A DNA stretch of 64,000 bases, taken from assembly GCA_964016885.1 (NCBI GenBank), contig OZ024759.1, positions 2,884,285 through 2,948,284 on the forward strand. The letters run 5' to 3'. The notes beneath the pieces were generated by a model that did no database searches, was not told the DNA's origin, and saw only the letters and a list, made by a program, of their open reading frames with translations. This document shows positions 42,401 through 51,581 of the stretch, one piece after another. The stretch comes from Eledone cirrhosa (taxonomy: Eukaryota; Mollusca; Cephalopoda; Octopoda; Eledonidae). Position 1 is the stretch's first letter. Each line of letters opens with the position of its first letter. A program made the position numbers and the translations under genes.

Positions 42401-44418
42401 TTTCTACATGTCTCACCCACTCCACCATACCTTTCTACACGTCTCACCCACTTCACCATATCTTTCTACATGTCTCACCCACTTCACCCTACCTTTCTAC
42501 ATGTCTCACCCACTTCACCATATCTTTCTACATGTCTCACCCACTTCACCCTACCTTTCTACATGTCTCACCCACTTCACCATATCTTTCTACATGTCTC
42601 ACCCACTTCACCCTACCTTTCTACATGTCTCACCCACTTCACCCTACCTTTCTACATGTCTCACCCACTTCACCCTACCTTTCTACATGTCTCACCCACT
42701 TCACCCTACCTTTCTACATGTCTCCCCACTTCACCATACCTTTCTACATGTCTCACCCACTCCACCATACCTTTCTACACGTCTCACCCACTTCACCCTA
42801 CCTTTCTACATGTCTCACCCACTTCACCATACCTTTCTACATGTCTCACCCACTCCACCATACCTTTCTACATGTCTCACCCACTCCACCATATCTTTCT
42901 ACATGTCTCACCCACTCACCCTACCTTTCTACATGTCTCACCCACTTCACCCTACCTTTCTACATGTCTCACCCACTTCACCCTACCTTTCTACATGTCT
43001 CACCCACTTCACCCTACCTTTCTACATGTCTCACCCACTCCACCATACCTTTCTACATGTCTCACCCACTTCACCATATCTTTCTACATGTCTCACCCAC
43101 TCCACCATATCTTTCTACATGTCTCACCCACTTCACACTACCTTTCTACATGTCTCACCCACTCCACCATACCTTTCTACACGTCTCACCCACTTCACCA
43201 TATCTTTCTACATGTCTCACCCACTTCACCCTACCTTTCTACATGTCTCACCCACTTCACCATACCTTTATACATGTCTCACCCACTTCACCCTACCTTT
43301 CTACATGTCTCACCCACTACACCCTACTTTTCTACATGTCTCACCCACTTCACCATACCTTTCTACATGTCTCACCCACTTCACCATATCTTTCTACATG
43401 TCTCACCCACTCCACCATATCTTTCTACATGTCTCACCCACTTCACACTACCTTTCTACATGTCTCACCCACTCCACCATACCTTTCTACACGTCTCACC
43501 CACTTCACCATATCTTTCTACATGTCTCACCCACTTCCCCATACCTTTCTACATGTCTCACCCACTCCACCATACCTTTCTACACGTCTCACCCACTTCA
43601 CCATATCTTTCTACATGTCTCACCCACTTCACCCTACCTTTCTACATGTCTCACCCACTTCACCATATCTTTCTACATGTCTCACCCACTTCACCCTACC
43701 TTTCTACATGTCTCACCCACTTCACCATATCTTTCTACATGTCTCACCCACTTCACCCTACCTTTCTACATGTCTCACCCACTTCACCCTACCTTTCTAC
43801 ATGTCTCACCCACTTCACCCTACCTTTCTACATGTCTCACCCACTTCACCCTACCTTTCTACATGTCTCCCCACTTCACCATACCTTTCTACATGTCTCA
43901 CCCACTCCACCATACCTTTCTACACGTCTCACCCACTTCACCCTACCTTTCTACATGTCTCACCCACTTCACCATACCTTTCTACATGTCTCACCCACTC
44001 CACCATACCTTTCTACATGTCTCACCCACTCCACCATATCTTTCTACATGTCTCACCCACTCACCCTACCTTTCTACATGTCTCACCCACTTAACCCTAC
44101 CTTTCTACATGTCTCACCCACTTCACCCTACCTTTCTACATGTCTCACCCACTTCACCCTACCTTTCTACATGTCTCACCCACTTCACCCTACCTTTCTA
44201 CATGTCTCACCCACTCCACCATACCTTTCTACATGTCTCACCCACTTCACCATATCTTTCTACATGTCTCACCCACTCCACCATATCTTTCTACATGTCT
44301 CACCCACTTCACACTACCTTTCTACATGTCTCACCCACTCCACCATACCTTTCTACACGTCTCACCCACTTCACCATATCTTTCTACATGTCTCACCCAC
44401 TTCACCCTACCTTTCTAC
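33481..44418 (+). repeat. 31-bp satellite array (array B), about 353 copies
   Basis: A continuous head-to-tail array of a 31-bp monomer with the core CACTTCACCCTACCTTTCTAC followed by ATGTCTCAC. The + strand is strongly pyrimidine-rich. Variants alternate CCCTACC, CCATACC, CCATATC and CACTACC, CACTTC, CACTCC or CACTAC, and ACATGTC or ACACGTC. No stop codon occurs in any forward frame, and 31 is not a multiple of 3. Three monomers therefore give an endless 31-residue pattern and ORFs of up to 3537 codons; these are artefacts. I find only two AG dinucleotides (38,332 and 39,265). The last monomer merges into the splice acceptor of the exon at 44,424. Confidence 0.98.
35500..42260 (+). repeat. 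Two tandem copies of a 3379-bp block (109 monomers)
   Basis: Rare monomer variants recur exactly 3379 bp apart (109 x 31). CACCGACTT near 35,533 recurs near 38,912, CAACCACTT at 35,811 recurs at 39,190, and the CACTTGACC variant near 38,606 recurs near 41,985. The match breaks before about 35,500 and after about 42,260. Copy one is thus about 35.5-38.88 kb and copy two about 38.88-42.26 kb, differing by a few substitutions only. This points to a single recent unequal exchange. Confidence 0.9.
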
Positions 44419-44423
44419 TGCAG

Positions 44424-44629
44424 AAGACATGAGGAGGCTGTATGAGAGAGCAGTGAACCAAAGCCTGTCTGTGGCTGACGTTGAATCCATGTTATCCGTC
44501 ACTCCGGTTGTTAAGGTGAAGTCCCAGAGTTATTGTCACGATGAAAACATACGCAAGGCTCTCAGGAACAAGACAATTCCAAATTACTTTGAAAGTTTGT
44601 TTGGGAAAACTTTTCTAGCTGAAGAGGAG
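44424..44629 (+). CDS. Internal exon of an unrecognised host gene (exon 1 of 3 seen)
   Basis: The exon is bounded by a strong acceptor (CTTTCTACTGCAG, AG at 44,422-44,423) and a consensus donor (GAG then GTGAGT at 44,630). It is 206 bp, enters with one codon base supplied upstream, and leaves in phase 0. The peptide begins DMRRLYERAVNQSLSVADVE and continues with a Cys-His pair (SYCHDENIRKALRN) and NYFESLFGKTF. It is charged and probably helical. I do not recognise the family. The exon sits between the pyrimidine-rich 31-bp array, whose last monomer supplies the polypyrimidine tract, and a GGT-rich repeat starting 10 bases after the donor. Complexity and codon use differ sharply from both. No start codon is visible; upstream exons must lie before the array or outside the window. 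Confidence 0.8.
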
Positions 44630-44637
44630 GTGAGTAG

Positions 44638-45240
44638 TAGTGGTGGTGGTGGTGGTGGTAGTGGTGGTGATATGGTGGTGTGGTGGTGGTGGTGGTGGTG
44701 GTGGTAGTGGTGGTGGTGATATGGTGGTGTGGTGGTAGTGGTGGTGATATGGTGGTGTGGTGGTGGTGGTGGTGGTGGTGGTATGGTGGTGCGGTTGTGT
44801 GGTGGTGGTGGTATGGTGGTGTGGTGGTCTTGGTGGTGTAGTGGTGGTTGTGGTGGTGATATGGTGGTGTGGTGGTGGTAGCGGTGGTGGTGGTGGTGGT
44901 ATGGTGGTGGTAGTGATGGTATGGTGGTGTGGTGGTATGGTGGTGGTGGTGGTGGGGGTATGGTGGTGGTATGGTGGTGTGGTGGTCTTGGTGGTGTGGT
45001 GGTGGTGGTGTGATGGTGGTGGTATGGTGGTGTGGTGGTCTTGGTGGTGTGGTGGTCTTGGTGGTGTGGTGGATGTGGGGGTGGGGGTGGGGTGGGGGTA
45101 GTAGTGGTGGTGGTGGTGGTGGTGGTATGGTGGTGGTATGGTGGTGGTATGGTGGTGTGGTGGTGGTGGTATGGTGGTGGTGGGGGTATGGTGGTAGTGG
45201 TGGTGGTGGTGGTGGTATGGTGGTGGTATGGTGGGGCGCG
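44638..45240 (+). repeat. GGT/GTGGT-rich minisatellite in intron
   Basis: About 600 bases of GGT, GGTAT and GGTGT words, with irregular higher-order units built on TGGTGGTATGGTGG. It begins just inside the intron after the donor at 44,630 and ends 110 bases before the next acceptor. On the RNA strand it is G-rich with many GG pairs, so two-tier G-quadruplexes are possible. Frames on both strands here (Gly/Val/Trp or His/Pro/Thr runs) are artefacts. Confidence 0.95.
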
Positions 45241-45353
45241 TGAGTGTGGGGAAGGGAGTGAAAGGGTGGGGAAGGGAGGAGAGGGAGCCCTGTTGATCAA
45301 TAAACCTAGAATCTTGTAATTATTGACTTTTATAACTATTTTCTGTTTACTAG

Positions 45354-45450
45354 GAAGGTAAAGTAAAGGAAGAGTTAAAGTACAGAGCTGTGTTGACGGA
45401 GGCGATAGGGGAGGCTCCACTGCAGGAAGAATCCTCACAAGTCTCCATAG
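45354..45450 (+). CDS. Internal exon of the same gene (exon 2 of 3 seen)
   Basis: A polypyrimidine-rich acceptor (TTTTCTGTTTACTAG, ending 45,353) opens a 97-bp exon closed by GTGAGC at 45,451. It enters in phase 0, matching the exit of the previous exon, and leaves in phase 1. The peptide is EGKVKEELKYRAVLTEAIGE, then APLQEESSQVSI. It is acidic and helix-forming. The 724-bp intron before it is mostly GGT repeat. The assignment rests on splice sites, phase and an uninterrupted frame; no homologue was recognised. Confidence 0.7.
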
Positions 45451-45504
45451 GTGAGCTTTCTATATTTTACATACTTCTTAAACTCTACACTTGAATAGAT
45501 AACG

Positions 45505-45671
45505 AGTTAACCCTTTATCAATTACATTACTCTATATATATAATTATATGTAACACTTTACCATTTACATTACTCCATATATATATTATATTTAACACTT
45601 TACCATTTTCAATAATCTATATATACTATTATATTTAAAACTTTACCATTTACATTACTCTATATATACTA
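45505..45671 (+). repeat. 43-bp AT-rich satellite, left block
   Basis: Four diverged copies of a monomer of about 43 bp built from TTTACCATTTACATTACTC and TATATATACTATTATATTTAA. The block is cut at 45,671 by a Helitron and resumes at 49,505. Confidence 0.9.
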
Positions 45672-46128
45672 CTAGCAGATTTACCCGGCGTTGCTCGGGG
45701 TTTGAAATTATGCTAAGAATATACAGCTAGGAAGTAAAAGAACAACATTATTTGTCCCTAACCTAATTAATGCAAACGAATATTTAGTGCAATCTTTGTA
45801 CACATAAAACTATGCTGATAATGAAGGAAAACACTGAACAGGATGTAGTTATACAAATGATTAAAGACAATACACGTTGCAAATCTGTAAAAAAAACAGG
45901 CAGTTTTGCTAAAGTACAAAAAGTTGTAATGAAAGCAGAGTTGTATACAAACAAAAAAAACAATAAGAGTAGAATAAGAGAAAATCTATTCTTTGAGAGC
46001 ATCCTTTGCTGTGTATGGTTAAATTTTTAACTTATAATCCAAAATATCCTGCATGACATATTCATTGGTATGTTTTGTAATGAGTAAGGTGAAGTCAAGG
46101 CAGAGCTGTAATAAGTTTTTTGTTAGCA

Positions 46129-48000
46129 CTAAAGCACTTCAGGATAGACGATATTCTTTGTTTTTCTTTTCGGAACAAACGCAAAGAGATTATCTCGACT
46201 GCCAACTCGTGAACAGGCAACGTAGAATTGTCCGTGCGAAAAGCAAGGTTCATCCGCGTGAATTCCAGCGACGGACAGAGTTTGACCTTGCGACTTGTTT
46301 ATGGACATCGCAAAGGCAACACGAAGGGGAAATTGGGTTCGGCGAAAGGAGAAGGGAGTATCCACGCCTGATGTAGTCAGGCTAATTTTTTTTATTATCA
46401 CATCCTCGCCTTTTCCACACCCGGATAGAATGGTAGCGTCAATACTAAGTGGAGACAGTTTTTTAACCACAAGGCGTGTACCATTGCATAATTTTGGAGG
46501 AGTGATATTTCTCAGCAAATTAACTGGTGTTCCCTCTTTCAGAACCAATGTATTAGGAGGTAAACCAGGAGGATTTAAAGAATTTAGAAATTCAACTGGA
46601 TAATTGACCACATCCTGTGGATCACATACAGTATCAATAGATTTATATATCCGTGGACATCCTGGAAGAAGCTGAAGAAGCTGATCGTTAATACAGCTAA
46701 CCGTGATATTTTGGGGTGCAAGAATGGCTCTTTCGCATAGCCAATCAAGATTCGTATAGTTATCACGCAAGTTCGGGAATACACTCGCCTTGATATCATC
46801 GACAGTTTCAACTACATTACAGATGTGATCAATTGCTATGTATCCATCTGTATCCGGAGGTAGGTTACCATCTCCTATTGTAAGAATGTCTCCAGAAAAT
46901 GTTGATGACAGAGGGTCCCCATGCAACCTTGCACGCTTGTTGGTAGTTAGTCTTAATGATGTCACTTGTTGCCACAATGGTGAAGACTTAAGACATGCAT
47001 TTACCGCATTTGCTCTTGTTCCTTTCGGTATTATAGGAAGAGTCTGTCTGAAGTTTCCTGATAGCAGAAGGGTGACACCCCCCATAACATCACTGCAATC
47101 CCGTATGTCTTGCAAAGACCTGTCTAGTGCCTCAAGAGTACCTTTGTGCGCCATTGTGCACTCATCCCAAACAATAAGGTGACATCTTCGCAGCAGATGA
47201 GCCCTTTCGGAGTCTTTGGTGATATGACAAGTAGGAGTTTCCAATTTTGCCACATCAAGGGGCAATTTAAAAACTGAATGTGCCGTCCTTCCACCAGGGA
47301 GCAAAGTTGCTGCGATTCCAGAGGACGCAACTGCTATTGCTATGTCCTTATTCTGTCTAACCTTTGCAAGAAGAAGTTTAGTAACGAAAGTTTTCCTGTC
47401 CACCCTGGAGCATCGAGGAAAAATATGCCACCTCTTCTTTGAAATACCAATTCAGTAGTGGTGGCATTAGCCAGTCGCTGATCAGCTAGAAGTTTTGGCT
47501 CATTATCTGTGACGTAGAGGCCGAGATCATGGATGTCATAAGAAGTCTCCTGTATGATATCTGTGGGAAGTTTGTTTGAGTGTGTGCGATGAGTTTCTAG
47601 TAAACCGTAGTCACGTAAAACCTTTCCTCCAATCAGAGCTAACTTGTCCTCAATATCAACAAGAGCTCTGTTGTATAATTCATTACTAAAGCCGACCTCT
47701 ATTTCTGGAAGCAGCAACTGTGCTTGGTGTCTGTAGTCGTCTGTTAGTTCATCCCTATATTTCATCCACAAGGACAGAGGATCAGAGAAGTTGCACGAGT
47801 GAAAAAGTACCGCAAATAAATTTCTTAGGCTGGCAGGTGATTGTGAAAGAGCAACTTCCGCCATCGTTGCAGTTGCATGCGAAGATGGAAGCACTCGTGT
47901 TGGTTTGGGGGCACAGCATAAACTCTGCCCAAGCACTCGTTGAGCTTGATGCCTGGATAACCTTCGACACACTGTCCTGTTTTTCTTCGCTTCCATGTAT
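46129..48000 (-). pseudogene. Helitron helicase (PIF1-like), frameshifted
   Basis: The minus strand encodes a PIF1-type DNA helicase, which unwinds the element during rolling-circle transposition. Walker A appears as FFLDAPGWTGK (47,390-47,425; usual form PGGTGKT). It is broken by loss of one base in an A run at 47,391-47,394, after which the frame resumes as TFVTKLLLAKVRQ. Walker B is LIVWDECTM. Later motifs are LLLSGNFRQTLPII, INKSQGQTL and YVACSRVGSRDNL, so the C-terminal 424 residues are essentially complete. Upstream, the linker (WKRRKTGQCVEGYPGIKLNE, LGRVYAVPPNQHECF) and LRNLFAVLFHSCNF are present, but in different frames. At least two frameshifts and a small deletion make it inactive. 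Confidence 0.9.
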
Positions 48001-48013
48001 TTTTGTCCCAGGT

Positions 48014-48960
48014 TTAGTAAGATGGGACTTGTGGATATATTAAGGTTTTAGCAAATGGATCTTCTTGACATAGTTTAAAGAAAGCGGTAAGAGTAGTATC
48101 CTTTGGTTCTTGTGCTAACTGAGCAGCTGATGCATTCGTAAAATATACTCTCTGACCGTTCTCCAGGTGCACTTGGAGTTTTTGAACAGCAGGATGCCGT
48201 TGATGTATAAAAAATCCTAAAATCCGCCTGAACGCTTCATTAGAATTAATGTATCTTCCAGTTTGGTACTGGGCCACTTCATCTCGGCTGTTTTCCCGAA
48301 GTAATCCAAACGTAGCAGCATCAGAGCCTTTAATAATGTACTTACAGTATTATACGTTTATGTGTGCATCAAAAATCTTTATAAAGAGTGGATTATATGT
48401 AACAACCCATCTGTTGTCAACCTCATGTTTGCCAACCCTTGCTGTGAATCCACCATGTTCGGGTCTTCTCCGGCGATATAGTGGGTTTCCGTCATGACCA
48501 GTCTGAGTGCCCTTAAGGAACTGTCGGGGAAATTTCTTTGAGAACCTAGACTTGTCCTTAACACACGGTAGGTTGTTGTGAAATCCATGTCCACATGGGC
48601 CATGCACCATGTGTGCTTTAACTTTTTGGTAAAGGTCCCTGTCGATTGCCGGATCCGGAAACTCAGCATAAATGACATTGTCAATTTCATCTGATCTAAG
48701 TTTTGTCTTTAATCAGATCAGAATGTGGGCATGTGGCAAGCCTCGTTTTTGCGACTCAATTGTAAGCATGTCACATTGTACTGGGCCAAAGATTTCACCT
48801 GTTTTGATAAGTTCCATGAGCTTAAATAACTTAAGATGGAAAACTCTAGCAATAAGATCCTGCCTGGCTGTGGCTTTTTGAATTGGAAAGAATTCTTTCT
48901 GAATCTCTTCCCATTTGGGTTTGAAGTGAAAGTAATAAACAAATCTGGTTTACCGAAATG
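48014..48960 (-). pseudogene. Helitron Rep (HUH endonuclease) remnant
   Basis: This is the replication initiator part of the same element. On the minus strand, FGKPDLFITFTSNPN (about 48,950) leads to GPVQCDMLTIESQKRGLPHAHILI. The HAH of this last segment is the HUH metal-binding motif (about 48,725-48,740). It is followed by MVHGPCGHGFHNNLPCVKDK, RFSKKFPRQF and GNPLYRRRRPEHGG. The remainder (RYINSNEAFRRILGFFIHQR, VYFTNASAAQLA) is the usual Rep-helicase linker. Frame changes and a stop after the HUH motif break the gene. The part normally upstream of FGKPDLF cannot be recognised, so the N-terminus is lost or replaced. Confidence 0.88.
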
Positions 48961-49504
48961 GCTTTGCTTATGAAAGTTTTAAAAATGAAAAAGTTGTAGG
49001 TCCCAATGATTTGAATGGAAAGTCCCATAAGGATTGTTCTAAAAATAAACAAACCATCATCAAAATCTCGTCAATTCGAGACTGCTGCGAGATTATGCCC
49101 TTAACGTGAAAATTAATACTTAATATAGTGAAACAAGATAAAAAAAAGTGTTTATTTAACTTTGAAAGTGCAACAGAGAATAAACAAGAAACAAAAGATA
49201 ATATTAGTGATTTATCTTCAAATAAATGTGATGTTTATATTGAAAAGTTGGTTATCTCCCATTTTATAAGGATTGTCAATAAAGTTTATCCCCCTTACAT
49301 CAATTTTTCTACTGATAATTTTGATATCGATGTTTTATTGCTCAACGTGGGTCGATTTGAAACATATTTGTGATGTGACAATCTTAGCGACGTGTGCAAC
49401 GGGCACAGACAATTTGGTCAAATTCAGTTTGTAATTGTGAAAGCCTTAAGCATGCAAATTTGTACACAGACATACACATCCTTGCTTTTATATATATATA
49501 AAGA

Positions 49505-49547
49505 TTATATTTAACCCTTTACTATTTACATTACTCTATATATACTA
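49505..49547 (+). repeat. Single 43-bp satellite monomer between two Helitrons
   Basis: Exactly one monomer (TTATATTTAACCCTTTACTA to TATATACTA) separates the two Helitrons, and both insertions lie at the same monomer position. Confidence 0.9.
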
Positions 49548-50386
49548 CTAGCAGTAAAGCCCGGCGTTGCTCGGGGTCGCTCAGTAGCTGTGTTAAAGTT
49601 ACAATGTTAAGTTTCTTTCTTGGCTTAAAAACTGTAGTGTCTACTGTGCAGAATTGCATGTGGTGTTTTTGATTAATATTCCCTCAACCAACAATATGCC
49701 TTATGAAGTTAAGAAAACATAACGATAACCCGAATGTTATAACAAAAGAGGATGCTGGGGATAGAAACTGCACTGGTTATTTATTAACAAAGATCGAAAA
49801 TGTAAACACTGCAACGCAGAGAAAAACATTAGCGTAACCAAATTATCAGTTATGTCTGTCTGCACGCCTATATCACCTCTCTGCACGACTGTCTGTCTGC
49901 ACGCCTATATCACCTCTCTGCACGGCTGTCTGTCTGCACGACTGTCTGTCTGCACGCCTAACGACGAAATATTTGCTTGTTTTACGTAGTCTTTAAATAG
50001 ACTTGTTTTCAAGTAAAAATATTGTTTTAAAATGCTTTTAAATGGAAATGAAGCAAAACGGAAGCGTAGTGTTCGAACTGATGAATTTTGCAGGTCAATA
50101 TTTTGCTGGCTCGACAACTGTTAAAGCCAGCGTAATTTTTTACGTAAGACGCTCAATGTAAACAGAACAAAGGGAAATAACTGATAACTTACGCTCAAAA
50201 ATCGATACATTATATTCGATTTCGTCACATAGGGTGGGTCAATTTGAAATTTTTTTTTCCGATGTCTTCGCTAGGGCTCAATGTACAAGTATAGCAATTT
50301 CGGTGCAATTCCGTGAGAGATTCTAAGAGGAGATGTGTGCCGAAAATCGATAGACAGACAGACAACCACAGTTTTATATATATAGA
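49548..50386 (-). mobile_element. Non-autonomous Helitron, 839 bp, minus strand
   Basis: On the minus strand it begins TCTATATATATAAAACTG at 50,386. It ends with the same hairpin as the larger element (CCCGGCGTTGCTCGGG on the + strand, 49,560-49,575) before CTAG at 49,551-49,548. Host A and T flank the ends, and joining the flanks restores a satellite monomer. There is no transposition gene. It contains a small CTGTCTGTCTGCACG minisatellite at about 49,853-49,960. It presumably moved using proteins of an autonomous relative. Confidence 0.9.
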
Positions 50387-51330
50387 TTATATATAACACT
50401 TTACGATTTACATTACTCTATATAAACTATTATATTTAACACTTTACCATTTACATTACTCTATATATACTATTATATTTAACCCTTTACCATTTACATT
50501 ACTCTATATACTATTATATTTAATCCTTTACCATTTACATTACTCTATATATACTATTATATTTAACACTTTACCATTTACATTACTCTATATATACTAT
50601 TATATTTAACACTTTACCATTTACATTACTATATATATACTATTATATTTAATCCTTTACCATTTACATTACTCTATATACTATTATATTTAACCCTTTA
50701 CCATTTACATTACTCTATATATACTATTATATTTAACACTGTACCATTTACATTACTCTATATATACTATTATATTTAACACTTTACCATTTACATTACT
50801 CTATATATACTATTATATTTAACCCTTTACCATTTACATTACTCTATATACTATTATATTTAATCCTTTACCATTTACATTACTCTATATATACTATTAT
50901 ATTTAACACTTTACCATTTACATTACTCTATATATACTATTATATTTAACACTTTACCATTTACATTACTCTATATATACTATTATATTTAACACTTTAC
51001 CATTTACATTACTCTATATATACTATTATATTTAACACTTTACCATTTACATTACTCTATATATACTATTATATTTAACACTTTACCATTTATATTACTA
51101 TATATATACTATTATATTTAATCCTTTACCATTTACATTACTCTATATACTATTATATTTAACCCTTTACCATTTACATTACTCTATATATACTATTATA
51201 TTTAACACTGTACCATTTACATTACTATATATATACTATTATATTTAAACCTTTACAATTTATATTACTCTATATACTTTTATATTAACCCATTACCATT
51301 TACATTCCTCTATATATACTATTGTATTGT
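50387..51330 (+). repeat. 43-bp AT-rich satellite, main block
   Basis: About 22 copies of the 43-bp monomer (some 41 bp, lacking one TA), with TTTACCATTTACATTACTC nearly constant and AACAC, AACCC or AATCC variants. The array ends in diverged sequence with TTTACCTCACATAATA at about 51,341. Similar sequence follows the block at 57,300. Confidence 0.95.
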
Positions 51331-51581
51331 CACAGTAAAAGCTTTACCTCACATAATATCTCACATAACATCTCGTATACGAGAGACGTGTGTTGACGTG
51401 TGTGAACAAGCTCGGCTACCGAGTTGGATTTACTTACTCAAAAGTGAGTTTTGATTAATTGTTTTATACTGTAATATACGTTAACCCCTTGCCTTGGTCG
51501 TCAAACTGTGAGTTTATTTATTTTCACCCCTTTTGGGGGCGAATTTTCCTTTTAAACATTTATTACGGCAAACTGATAGAA

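Larger units (their letters stand above)
45672..49504 (-). mobile_element. Helitron, 3833 bp, minus strand, decayed autonomous
   Basis: The ends can be read because the element interrupts a tandem satellite. On the minus strand it begins TCTTTATATATA at 49,504. It ends with a hairpin (CCCGAGCAACGCCGGG, 6-bp stem with a bulged A) about 9 bases before CTAG at 45,675-45,672, next to a host T. 5' TC, a 3' hairpin, CTRR and insertion between A and T are the Helitron hallmarks. Joining the flanks restores an intact satellite monomer with no target duplication. Inside are the broken Rep and helicase genes of a Helitron, also on the minus strand. AT-rich DNA at 49,080-49,380 has no family match that I recognise. 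Confidence 0.92.

Noticed and set aside
3101..44418. CRISPR-like array (29-31 bp repeats)
   Set aside because: The units are contiguous with no spacers and vary by point changes as in satellites, and the context is a eukaryotic genome.
33461..44707. Giant forward reading frames (up to 3537 codons) as secreted or structural repeat proteins
   Set aside because: They arise because a 31-bp monomer has no stop in any forward frame. All three frames are open equally and give the same 31-residue pattern, and no codon-level constraint is visible. Only the last exon at 44,424 is credible coding sequence.
44584..45438. 284-codon minus-strand His/Pro/Thr-rich protein
   Set aside because: It is the complement of the GGT minisatellite; amino-acid runs follow the repeat and not a protein family.
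45812..46030. 72-codon frame near the Helitron 3' end
   Set aside because: Both strands are open by low complexity (Lys/Asn-rich against Phe/Leu-rich) and no family is recognised; it is probably non-coding Helitron sequence.
49128..49373. 81-codon plus-strand frame inside the Helitron
   Set aside because: AT-rich, opposite to the element's genes, no motif; a chance frame is likely.
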